Positions 52,872 to 60,171 of a stretch of DNA of 64,000 nucleotides are shown here, one piece after another (the stretch's first letter is position 1; every line of letters starts with the position of its first letter). Origin of the DNA: an uncultured Prevotellaceae bacterium (lineage in GTDB: Bacteria; Bacteroidota; Bacteroidia; Bacteroidales; Bacteroidaceae); the NCBI GenBank assembly GCA_902776665.1, contig CACYQZ010000001.1, forward strand, positions 102,313 to 166,312. The letters run 5' to 3'. The notes below the pieces were generated by a model. That model had not been told where the DNA came from, did no database searches, and was given only the letters and a program-made list of their open reading frames with translations. Both the position numbers and the translations under genes were made by a program.

Positions 52872-55331
52872 TTAATCATTGTCCTGACAATTGCGCATGA
52901 GTTTTTTTTGTTCCAGCCTTTTTTCTTCTATGAACTTCTGTGCGGCTACAGGTGACCTAAATTTGGGAATGCGGAGATTTTCGGCGCATCCACACATGGC
53001 TTTCGTACAAACCACACCATGCATCCAATCTTGACGCAAAAAAGGATTCTCCTCAAAAATATTACACATTGACGGATTGAGACCACAAGTCATGCCCTTC
53101 ACCTTTCCATTTCCAAGTATCTTGACAATGCTTGTCCCAGCGCAGCAAGTCATACCCGTAAAGACATTTCCCGTCATCTTTTTGAGTTCAGTAGGGGAAA
53201 TCCGTTCATATTTCTCGACAGAACCATTCTCATCTCGCTCAACGAAGAACTCACATCCGATGTCTTTTGTTTTTAGTTTATTTGGCCATTCTGGGTCTTC
53301 TGTGTGAACGATGCCAAACCTCTCCTTTATTCTTTCCGCACAGTTGAAATGCTCCTGCGTATAACGGCTGTCAAATCTGTCGTATAGCGGAGGTTCCCTC
53401 AACATAACGGGATACATCCCAAAAGTATAATCTCTCCTGAGGGCTATTAAAGCATCTGCCACGGACATTGCTTTGTCAACCAACTCTGGATGGAACATGA
53501 GGTGTATATTCAAGTCCGTACACAACGAATACTGTTTCACCAATTCAACAACACGTTCAACATCCATATATTCCAAATGGACGGAAATAATCAATTTTAC
53601 TCTGACCTGCTCCCCCGCCTTTAAGATGGCTTTCATTTGGCTTTCACTAAACGAACCATTCGTTGTAATCCCCAACTGTTCCAAACGATCGCCGAGATAT
53701 TGGCACAGCAACATGATGATTTCTGCAAGATGAGGATGGGTTGTCGGTTCTCCACCAACCAAACTTACTTGATAGCTCGGCCGGTTAGCAGAGGCAATGT
53801 GCCTTATAGCCGTTTCGGCTTGTTCAAGGGTGCAAAAATCCTTCTTGTATCCTGTTTTTGCGTCAAAGCAGTATGAACACCTGAAATTACAAAATGAAGT
53901 AACATTCCAGCTCACAAGAAGAGGAAGACCCTCAATACATTCGGGAGAGCCTTGCCGGATGATAGGTTGCTTCTTTCTCAATTGAGCGTGCACACACTTC
54001 ATGCGTTGTTCCTCTCGCCTTTGTTTAACGGCTTTATACAATGATTTCGCCAAAGGAATCTTGGCGATGAACGATCGGATCGTGGATCTTTTTAGAAAAC
54101 TTCTAACACCTTGTTTGGACTTTGTTTTTTCCTTTCCACATCTCTTCATCTGCTCTTCAAAAATAGCCAACCCTTTTTTTCTCTCCTTTTGACTGGAATA
54201 ATGGTTTGATTTGCTAACAGCAGTTTCTGTTTGCCTAATGATTTTTTCCAAATCATGGGATAAAACTTCCCTTTCTCCCGGATTAGCCAAATAAAAGTCA
54301 ACCCAATGTTTAAGAAGCAAAGCGTTGCGAACAGGCGACTGGGGATCGTCCCATGCGGTTTGGAATACTTGTGTGGGCAGTAAATAGTCATATTTTTGCA
54401 TAACATGTAAAGAACAGTAATCACTTGCCCACTCTTCATGCTTTGGCATACGCAACCATTGCTCACGAAGAACGCTCAAATAATACCTTGAATCATTCTC
54501 CATGCCTGGAGTATCTTTATAGCGATATATTTCTTTGATACCCGCGAGGAATAATTCTTGGAGGTAATCTTTTGTATATTCATTATCAGGCAAACAATTC
54601 AAACAGTATTCAACCAGTTCGCGAAAGGAATCAAAATAATATCCTAACGGTTTTGAACCAATGCGATATACTGTGGACGTTTTCCTTTCGCAGTAGTAAT
54701 AATGGGCATCGTCAGTAAACGATATACTATTTGTATTAGAACAAACCTTAAGAAGAAACACTACATCTTGTCCACGTCGCGCTAAGCTATATAGAATGTT
54801 ATTTGAGAGTATGAATTCTTTACGATAAATTGCAGTTTGATGCCCTCTGGTAAAAGCTCTATACAAAGGGATTCCGTTGGAAAGTTTTATCCGAAGCCGT
54901 TTGTTTGCTTGTGGGTTTTTCCACATAGGAGACCCATCTGTTTTTTCGCAAATCATCAGACCTTTGGCAATATCCGTTTTTTGCTCTTTAACTTTTCGGT
55001 ACAGCAATTCCAAGAAATCGGTCGCCAGATAATCATCAGGATCCACAAAAGACAAATATTCACCTTGTGCCACCTCAATTCCTCTGTTCCGCGAGTAGCC
55101 CGGCCCCATATTCATTTCGTTAGTCAGTATGCGGATGCGCGAATCCTCGACTGCAGCCGCCCTGACAACTTCCATCGCGCCGTCGGTGCCGCAATCGTCC
55201 ACGAAAATTATCTCGATGTCCTCAAGCGTCTGGCTGCACAGCGATTCCACACAACGGCTGATGCCCGATCCGGGATTCCACACGGGGATAATAACTGAAA
55301 TTTTGGGTGAAAAAGATTGTTTCTGGTTCAT
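52872..55331 (-). CDS. GT2-radical SAM fusion protein
   Basis: This 819-residue protein joins two enzymes. Residues 1-440 form a family B GT2: KISVIIPVWNPGSGISRCVE, IIFVDDCGTDGAMEV, FVDPDDYLAT (metal site near 96-100), ending STIRSFIAKIPLAKSLYKAV at 416-435, exactly where the free paralogs end. Residues 445-819 form a radical SAM protein: CNFRCSYC (CX3CX2C, 481-488), SLVGGEPTTHPHL, ITTNGSF, and a C-terminal Cys-rich region (TCCAG, TCGLNPSMC, CTKAMCGC) that looks like a SPASM-type auxiliary cluster domain. Met445 may be the ancestral start of the second gene. The radical SAM substrate is unknown. Confidence 0.88.
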   Translation of the reverse strand: MNQKQSFSPKISVIIPVWNPGSGISRCVESLCSQTLEDIEIIFVDDCGTDGAMEVVRAAAVEDSRIRILTNEMNMGPGYSRNRGIEVAQGEYLSFVDPDDYLATDFLELLYRKVKEQKTDIAKGLMICEKTDGSPMWKNPQANKRLRIKLSNGIPLYRAFTRGHQTAIYRKEFILSNNILYSLARRGQDVVFLLKVCSNTNSISFTDDAHYYYCERKTSTVYRIGSKPLGYYFDSFRELVEYCLNCLPDNEYTKDYLQELFLAGIKEIYRYKDTPGMENDSRYYLSVLREQWLRMPKHEEWASDYCSLHVMQKYDYLLPTQVFQTAWDDPQSPVRNALLLKHWVDFYLANPGEREVLSHDLEKIIRQTETAVSKSNHYSSQKERKKGLAIFEEQMKRCGKEKTKSKQGVRSFLKRSTIRSFIAKIPLAKSLYKAVKQRREEQRMKCVHAQLRKKQPIIRQGSPECIEGLPLLVSWNVTSFCNFRCSYCFDAKTGYKKDFCTLEQAETAIRHIASANRPSYQVSLVGGEPTTHPHLAEIIMLLCQYLGDRLEQLGITTNGSFSESQMKAILKAGEQVRVKLIISVHLEYMDVERVVELVKQYSLCTDLNIHLMFHPELVDKAMSVADALIALRRDYTFGMYPVMLREPPLYDRFDSRYTQEHFNCAERIKERFGIVHTEDPEWPNKLKTKDIGCEFFVERDENGSVEKYERISPTELKKMTGNVFTGMTCCAGTSIVKILGNGKVKGMTCGLNPSMCNIFEENPFLRQDWMHGVVCTKAMCGCAENLRIPKFRSPVAAQKFIEEKRLEQKKLMRNCQDND

Positions 55332-56641
55332 ATAATTCTACTTTTAGCACCACTCCAAGAAACGGAATAATCCAAAATGGTGTGTCCAACGAAGGAAACA
55401 TTTTTAATTGGCACTTTCCCAGTACCAAAATAGTCATGGTAGAGGACCTCCAATTGAGCGGCATCAAAGATTTCATCGGCGGCTTCGTCATCCACATACG
55501 CGTATAATTTGATTTGGTAAACGGCTTCTGAGAGCATCAGTTGGGGAATACGAAACTGAATAGTCGAGGAATTGGTGTCTATCTTGTCAGCAAATATAGA
55601 AGAACTCAGCCAAGCCACGACATGCTTGGTGGAAGAAGACATAATTGAAACTGTAATTCTTGATTGGTTGCATACCTTCAGCGCCTCGGTCGCTTGATAA
55701 CCGACTTCAATGATACATTCCTCACCCACTTCAAAGACGCTTCGTTCCACCCCATTCTTGCTCAAAAGGCGGATGTATTGAAACCTCAGAGCACCATTTC
55801 CACCCCTTACTGTTGCTTGAGGAAAGGCAGCATCCATCTCTAATACTTGGTTTCTCATCAAATAGTGGTCGATGGCACCGTCGATGTTTCCGATGTAATC
55901 CATTCTTCCATTCTTGAGCACGACACCTGTCTTACACAATTTTTTGACACTCGCCATGCTATGGCTCACGAACAACACCGTGCGACCTTCGGTTCGGCTG
56001 AGTTCTCGCATCTTGTCGATGGCCTTTTCGCGGAATTCGGCATCGCCCACGGCAAGCACCTCATCAACGACAAGTATTTCGGGATCCAAAGTGGCGGCCA
56101 CGGCGAAGCCCAAACGTGTTTTCATACCCGAACTGTAGCGCTTGACGGGCGTGTCGATGTATCGCTCGCAGCCCGAGAAATCGACAATTTCGTCCAGTTT
56201 CTTGGCGATTTCCTGACGCCTCATGCCGAGAATGGCACCATTCAGAAAAATGTTTTCGCGGCCTGTCATCTCGGAATGGAAACCTGTGCCGACTTCCAAC
56301 AGCGAACCGATGCGACCATTGATTTTGATGGTTCCCGTGGTGGGCGAGGTGATTTGGGAGAGGATTTTCAGCAAAGTGCTTTTGCCCGCGCCGTTCTTGC
56401 CAATGATGCCCACCACGTCGCCTTGCTCTACTTTGAAATTGATGTCTTTCAATGCCCAAACATAATCGCTTTCGCCCTTGTGGGAACAATCATTGGTCTC
56501 ACCTACTTTCAGAAGCGGGTCTTCTTTTCGGCGCACTTTCATCGTCCACCAACGCGAAAATTCATCGGAAAAATACTGGCTATTGATTCTTCCTAAATGA
56601 TACAATTTGCTGATATCGTTGAATTCCAATGCGGTTGGCAT
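55328..56641 (-). CDS. wzt: Polysaccharide ABC exporter ATP-binding protein (Wzt type), copy 2
   Basis: This 437-residue protein has Walker A GIIGKNGAGKSTLLKIL, YSSGMKTRLGFAVA signature, EILVVDEVLAVGDAEF and FVSHSMASV. The C-terminal extension (about 255-437) is a Wzt-like carbohydrate-binding domain distinct from that of the copy at 38553. The start follows the permease gene by 14 nt; the stop overlaps the fusion gene's start by 4 nt, coupling exporter and fusion enzyme. Confidence 0.95.
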   Translation of the reverse strand: MPTALEFNDISKLYHLGRINSQYFSDEFSRWWTMKVRRKEDPLLKVGETNDCSHKGESDYVWALKDINFKVEQGDVVGIIGKNGAGKSTLLKILSQITSPTTGTIKINGRIGSLLEVGTGFHSEMTGRENIFLNGAILGMRRQEIAKKLDEIVDFSGCERYIDTPVKRYSSGMKTRLGFAVAATLDPEILVVDEVLAVGDAEFREKAIDKMRELSRTEGRTVLFVSHSMASVKKLCKTGVVLKNGRMDYIGNIDGAIDHYLMRNQVLEMDAAFPQATVRGGNGALRFQYIRLLSKNGVERSVFEVGEECIIEVGYQATEALKVCNQSRITVSIMSSSTKHVVAWLSSSIFADKIDTNSSTIQFRIPQLMLSEAVYQIKLYAYVDDEAADEIFDAAQLEVLYHDYFGTGKVPIKNVSFVGHTILDYSVSWSGAKSRII

Positions 56642-56655
56642 ATCTTCTTTTTAAG

Positions 56656-57519
56656 TTAAACGGTGTCCATAAAATTGCGCTGCACCTTGTTAAAAATCAG
56701 GATGCCGATGGTGAGAATCACGAACATGAAGGCGAAACTATAGGCCAACCAGCCCCATCCGACGAACTCGCCTGCGCCCAAAGCACCGTGCTTGAAGGTA
56801 TCCAACAAAGGCGTGACGGGATTGAGGCACATCAGCGTATATAGGTCGATACCGCCCACTATCTTGCCTTTCACTTGGCTGAGTGGATAGACGATGGGGG
56901 TGGCATACATCCACAACGAGACGAGAAACGCAAAAAGTATCTGAAAATCGCGGTATTTCGTGGTCATCGAAGAGATGATGATGCCAAAACCCAAGGCCAG
57001 CCCTGCCAGCATCACCACAAGCAATGGGAGAAGCAACAGATAGCCGTTGGGCGAGACATTCGCTCCCGAAATAGCGTAGAGAATATAGACCACGACGAAC
57101 AATCCGACCTGTATGCCGAATCGCACCAAATTGCTGATGACGTACTCCAGCGGCATGATGAGTCGTGGGAAATAGACCTTTCCAAAAATGCCCGAATTGC
57201 TCACGAACGTGTTGGAGGTCTTGTTGAGGCAGTCGGAAAAATACTGCCACATGCAGACACCACTCAGATAGAACAAAGGTTTCGGAATGCCATCGGTGGG
57301 AATGCCGGCGATGCCTCCGAATACGACCATGTAGATGATGACCGTCATCGAGGGTTGGATGATCCACCAGAGCGGTCCGAGTATGGTCTGCTTGTAACTG
57401 GTGACAATGTCGCGTTTGACGAACAACATCAACAGGTCACGATAATCCCATATTTCCTTAAAATTCACCTCGAAAAGTTTGTTTCGGGGTGTGATGATCG
57501 AAGAATATTTCTCTTCCAC
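56656..57519 (-). CDS. wzm: Polysaccharide ABC exporter permease (Wzm type), copy 2
   Basis: This 287-residue protein starts at a GTG (57519), with no in-frame ATG upstream, and has FEVNFKEIWDYRDLLMLFVKR, TSYKQTILGPLWWIIQPSM, six membrane helices and FGIIISSMTTKYRDFQILF. It is a clear paralog of the 39855 permease. It is the first gene of unit 1, about 107 nt downstream of the hairpin leader. Its GC content is higher than that of most of the locus. Confidence 0.95.
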   Translation of the reverse strand: MEEKYSSIITPRNKLFEVNFKEIWDYRDLLMLFVKRDIVTSYKQTILGPLWWIIQPSMTVIIYMVVFGGIAGIPTDGIPKPLFYLSGVCMWQYFSDCLNKTSNTFVSNSGIFGKVYFPRLIMPLEYVISNLVRFGIQVGLFVVVYILYAISGANVSPNGYLLLLPLLVVMLAGLALGFGIIISSMTTKYRDFQILFAFLVSLWMYATPIVYPLSQVKGKIVGGIDLYTLMCLNPVTPLLDTFKHGALGAGEFVGWGWLAYSFAFMFVILTIGILIFNKVQRNFMDTV

Positions 57520-57625
57520 GGTTGATTATTGATTGAATGATGACCACACGCTGATGAGAAGGCATAGAAAGTCTTCCTCCTGAAAAATGGAATTCTCAGG
57601 AGTGATGTTTGACTTGACTATCAAT

Positions 57626-57659
57626 GCCTCCCGCTTTGGAAACCGTGTGATTTCGCAGG
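57626..57659 (-). promoter_or_regulatory. Hairpin leader element, unit 1 copy
   Basis: On the transcribed strand this reads GCGAAATC-ACAC-GGTTTCC then AAAGCGGGAGGC. The stem is GAAATC/GGTTTC with one G-T wobble. Position relative to the promoter box (about 40 nt) and to the first start codon (about 107 nt) matches the unit 2 copy. A second inverted repeat (TCCTGA/TCAGGA, about 57577-57602) lies farther into the leader. Confidence 0.55.
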
Positions 57660-57698
57660 TTCACGGACAATCAGACGTGTTGAATTCATAAAAACGTA

Positions 57699-57706
57699 CA
57701 AAGGTA
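57699..57706 (-). promoter_or_regulatory. Promoter -7 box TACCTTTG for unit 1
   Basis: The minus strand reads TACCTTTG, matching TAnnTTTG exactly. The upstream side is a T-rich tract shared with the fmt terminator. It would start the transcript that opens with the Wzm gene. Confidence 0.65.
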
Positions 57707-57736
57707 AGAAAAAAAATAAAAGAATGAAAAATTCTT
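57707..57736 (-). terminator. Intrinsic terminator after fmt
   Basis: On the minus strand a 6-bp stem AAGAAT/ATTCTT is followed by a long T-rich run. It lies 24 nt beyond the fmt stop and directly in front of the unit 1 promoter box. The stem is short, so termination may be partial. Confidence 0.5.
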
Positions 57737-57759
57737 AAAGATAATTAACTCAAAAAATT

Positions 57760-58791
57760 TTACATTCGATAATTTTCTGGGTTTTTGAAGCCATTGAGGA
57801 AGTCGCGGGCCGACATTCGTTTCTTACCAGCCAACTGGAGTTCGAGGATTTCGAGCCATTCGTCGGTGGTAGCGACGAAAAGTTGTGATTTTTCAACGCT
57901 CAACGTGCCTGCGGAAGCGGTGCAAGGATGGTATGTCTTCTGCGTCTTGTAAATTTTTAGGTCAATCGGCGCGGTGTTTTTCTCTTTTTCTGACAAATCT
58001 GACGAAAGATTCGGAACGAGGGTTGTCCATGCGGTGGGAATGGGCGAAAGTCCGCGAACGAAGTTGTAAATATTTTTCGCAGACTGATTCCAGTCGATTC
58101 GACAAGTTTCCTTGAAGAGTTTGGGGGCGGATTTTAATTGAACATTGAACATTGAACATTGAGAAGAAGAAAGGATTTCTTCTTGAGAAATCGTTTCGAT
58201 TTTTCCATCATTTTCGATGACCAAATCGACGGTTTCGAGGGCGATTTCGGCACCGAGATTCATCAGTCCATCATAGACGTATTCGACATCGGCATCGTCG
58301 GGAATCGAAAACGGTTTTTGTAAAATAATTTGACCTGTGTCAATGTCGTGGTCGAGGAAGAAAGTTGTCACGCCAGTTTCGGTTTCGCCGTTGATAATCG
58401 CCCAGTTAATCGGCGCAGCACCACGATATTGCGGAAGCAGAGCGGCATGGACGTTGAAAGTGCCGAATCGGGGCATCGCCCAAACGACTTCGGGCAACAT
58501 CCGGAATGCTACAACCACCTGCAAATCAGCCTCATAGCTTCGCAACTGCTCGACAAATTCGGCATCTTTCATTTTCTCGGGTTGCAACACGGGCAGTCCC
58601 ACCGACAGGGCATATTCCTTCACCGCCGGTGCCCGCAACACCGAGCCGTGCCGTCCGACAGGCTTGTCGGGCTGCGTCACCACCGCCACCACGTTGTAGC
58701 CACCTTCCACCAGTGCGCGAAGCGTCGCCACGGCGAACTCCGGCGTGCCCATAAACACGATTTTCAGGTCATTTTTCGTCATTTTTCCCAT
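57760..58791 (-). CDS. fmt: Methionyl-tRNA formyltransferase
   Basis: This protein has about 340 residues (start at 58791 or at the next Met, 58782). It has IVFMGTPEFAVATLRAL, QPDKPVGRH, FNVHAALLPQYRGAAPINWA (formyl-folate site), and TFFLDHDIDTGQI, followed by a C-terminal tRNA-binding domain. It formylates the initiator Met-tRNA. Near residue 213 it carries an extra QCSMFNV segment encoded by a heptanucleotide repeat. The gene has its own -7 box and marks the return to core chromosome. Confidence 0.96.
   Translation of the reverse strand: MGKMTKNDLKIVFMGTPEFAVATLRALVEGGYNVVAVVTQPDKPVGRHGSVLRAPAVKEYALSVGLPVLQPEKMKDAEFVEQLRSYEADLQVVVAFRMLPEVVWAMPRFGTFNVHAALLPQYRGAAPINWAIINGETETGVTTFFLDHDIDTGQIILQKPFSIPDDADVEYVYDGLMNLGAEIALETVDLVIENDGKIETISQEEILSSSQCSMFNVQLKSAPKLFKETCRIDWNQSAKNIYNFVRGLSPIPTAWTTLVPNLSSDLSEKEKNTAPIDLKIYKTQKTYHPCTASAGTLSVEKSQLFVATTDEWLEILELQLAGKKRMSARDFLNGFKNPENYRM
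58137..58161. repeat. Heptanucleotide tandem repeat inside fmt
   Basis: The heptamer ATTGAAC is present in three perfect copies followed by a partial fourth. Three copies are 21 nt, so the repeat adds seven residues (QCSMFNV) and preserves the frame; one copy more or less would shift it. It sits in the linker between the two Fmt domains. Confidence 0.8.
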
Positions 58792-58801
58792 TTTTTGCTT
58801 G

Positions 58802-58809
58802 CAAAGTTA
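58802..58809 (-). promoter_or_regulatory. Promoter -7 box TAACTTTG for fmt
   Basis: The minus strand reads TAACTTTG just ahead of the fmt start (about 11-20 nt, depending on the chosen Met), giving a very short leader. It matches TAnnTTTG. It is divergent from the plus-strand box at 58852. Confidence 0.5.
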
Positions 58810-58851
58810 CAAATTTCTTCATCAAGATGGATGCATTTCAATAAAAAGTTG

Positions 58852-58859
58852 TACCTTTG
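58852..58859 (+). promoter_or_regulatory. Promoter -7 box TACCTTTG for the outer-membrane protein gene
   Basis: The plus strand reads TACCTTTG, an exact TAnnTTTG match, 32 nt before the ATG at 58892. It likely drives the barrel protein and possibly the Sua5 and ClC genes downstream. Confidence 0.65.
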
Positions 58860-58891
58860 CAACAAATTTAGTTAAAAAATCAATATTTAGT

Positions 58892-59596
58892 ATGAAAAAG
58901 AGTCTTTTATTTGCGGTGTTGCTCTCGTTTACGATCAACACCACTGTTCAGGCACAATTGAAAGAAGAAGCCTACGATTTGTGGGACCTGCTCCTTGGTG
59001 GAAGAGTGGGTGCATCGGCATCCACGCTGACGAAAACGGGTGGCGACATCAAGATTTGGCCCACTGCCACTGTGTTCACGGAAGTGTTTGTCAATCCGCA
59101 TCTTTCGATGACGTTCGAGGCATCTTACGTGCGCAAAGGTGCAAACAATGTGATTGTCGATGAGTCGAGAATCACGCCGGAAGCCCGCCAACGCTATCAG
59201 GAAGAGGGTATCGAGATTCTGCTCGGTCCGAACAATCCTTATACGTACAACCTCGACTACATGAATACGACCTATTTGTTGAAATATTACCTCAAACAGG
59301 ACGTTGACGTGCCCGTTCAGGTTGCTTTCTACACGGGTCTGAACTTCGGAACATTGGTGAGTGCAAGGTCGAAGGTTCAAGACATCAGTCGCGACATCAA
59401 GAAGCACCTCCACGGTGGCGATTTCAGCCTTCCCGTTGGTGTGGAAGTCATTCTCGGCAGAAAATTCACGATTGATGGCCGTTGGAACTGGTCTCCGCGC
59501 AAAATTTCGGATAGTGAATTTTCTGAAATGATTCTCGGAAAGGCCCGTAACCAGTCGTTCTCACTGACTGTGGGTTATAAGTTCCTCGTTTTCTAA
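58892..59596 (+). CDS. Outer-membrane beta-barrel family protein (PorT-like)
   Basis: This protein has 234 residues from the ATG at 58892. An upstream in-frame extension precedes the promoter box and is rejected. A signal peptide (MKKSLLFAVLLSFTINTTVQ, cleavage after AQA) is followed by alternating aromatic/polar strands: VTEV-type ATVFTEVFVNPHLSMTFEAS, YLLKYYLK, VPVQVAFYTGLNFGTLV, and a final strand SFSLTVGYKFLVF ending in Phe, the usual barrel end. It resembles small Bacteroidetes OMP_b-brl/PorT-like proteins. Function unknown. Confidence 0.82.
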   Translation: MKKSLLFAVLLSFTINTTVQAQLKEEAYDLWDLLLGGRVGASASTLTKTGGDIKIWPTATVFTEVFVNPHLSMTFEASYVRKGANNVIVDESRITPEARQRYQEEGIEILLGPNNPYTYNLDYMNTTYLLKYYLKQDVDVPVQVAFYTGLNFGTLVSARSKVQDISRDIKKHLHGGDFSLPVGVEVILGRKFTIDGRWNWSPRKISDSEFSEMILGKARNQSFSLTVGYKFLVF

Positions 59597-59601
59597 GCAT
59601 T

Positions 59602-60171
59602 TTGAAACAAGAAGACGACATCAGGAAAGCGGTGGAGGTGATGCGTCGGGGCGGCGTAATCCTCTACCCCACCGACACCATTTGGGGCATCGGCTGCGAT
59701 GCCACCAACGCCGAGGCTGTCCGCCGTGTCTATCAACTGAAACAGCGCGAGGATTCCAAGGCATTGATTTGTTTGGTCGATAGCGAGAGCCGTCTGAGCC
59801 GCTATGTGCGCAATGTGCCCGATGTGGCGTGGGACTTGATGGAACTGGCGACGACGCCCATCACCGTCATATTCGACGATGCCAGTGGACTGGCCGACAA
59901 CCTCATCGCCGACGACGGCAGCATCGCTATGCGCATCACTCGCGAACCTTTTTCAAAAGAACTCTGCTACCGATTCCAAAAGCCCATCGTGAGCACGAGC
60001 GCCAACATCAGCGGCGAGCCTGCGGCACAGCATTTCCGCGACATTTCACCGGCATTGTTGGAGGCGGTCGATTACGTTTGTTGGAGTCGGCGACAGGAGC
60101 ACAAACCCCAGAAAGCCAGCAGCATCATCAAGATCAGTGCGAATGGAGAGTTCAAAATCATCCGCCAGTAG
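59602..60171 (+). CDS. Threonylcarbamoyl-AMP synthase-like protein (Sua5/YciO/YrdC family)
   Basis: This 189-residue protein starts at a TTG (59602) 5 nt after the previous stop. It has GGVILYPTDTIWGIGCDATNAEAV, KQREDSKALICLV, and FQKPIVSTSANISGEPAAQ, the YrdC-domain motifs. The family makes threonylcarbamoyl-AMP for tRNA t6A; short YciO-like members may differ. An internal ATG (MRRGGV) is an alternative start but would cut into the domain's N-terminus. Confidence 0.9.
   Translation: MKQEDDIRKAVEVMRRGGVILYPTDTIWGIGCDATNAEAVRRVYQLKQREDSKALICLVDSESRLSRYVRNVPDVAWDLMELATTPITVIFDDASGLADNLIADDGSIAMRITREPFSKELCYRFQKPIVSTSANISGEPAAQHFRDISPALLEAVDYVCWSRRQEHKPQKASSIIKISANGEFKIIRQ

Noticed and set aside
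45340-55331. Similar sequence blocks as an insertion sequence or integron
   Set aside because: The blocks are coding parts of paralogous GT2 genes; no transposase, terminal inverted repeats or target duplications were seen.
55847-56596. 249-codon plus-strand frame opposite the Wzt gene
   Set aside because: It is antisense to Walker A, signature and Walker B motifs of the ATPase gene and has no independent content.
56738-57367. 209-codon overlapping frame within the Wzm gene
   Set aside because: It is an out-of-frame shadow; the in-frame protein has all Wzm features and the shadow has no membrane helices or motif.
58137-58161. CRISPR-like repeat array
   Set aside because: The unit is only 7 nt and copies are contiguous without spacers; it is a simple tandem repeat in a gene.
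58745-58891. Upstream extension of the outer-membrane protein
   Set aside because: It runs through the fmt start and both promoter boxes; a perfect signal peptide begins at the ATG at 58892.
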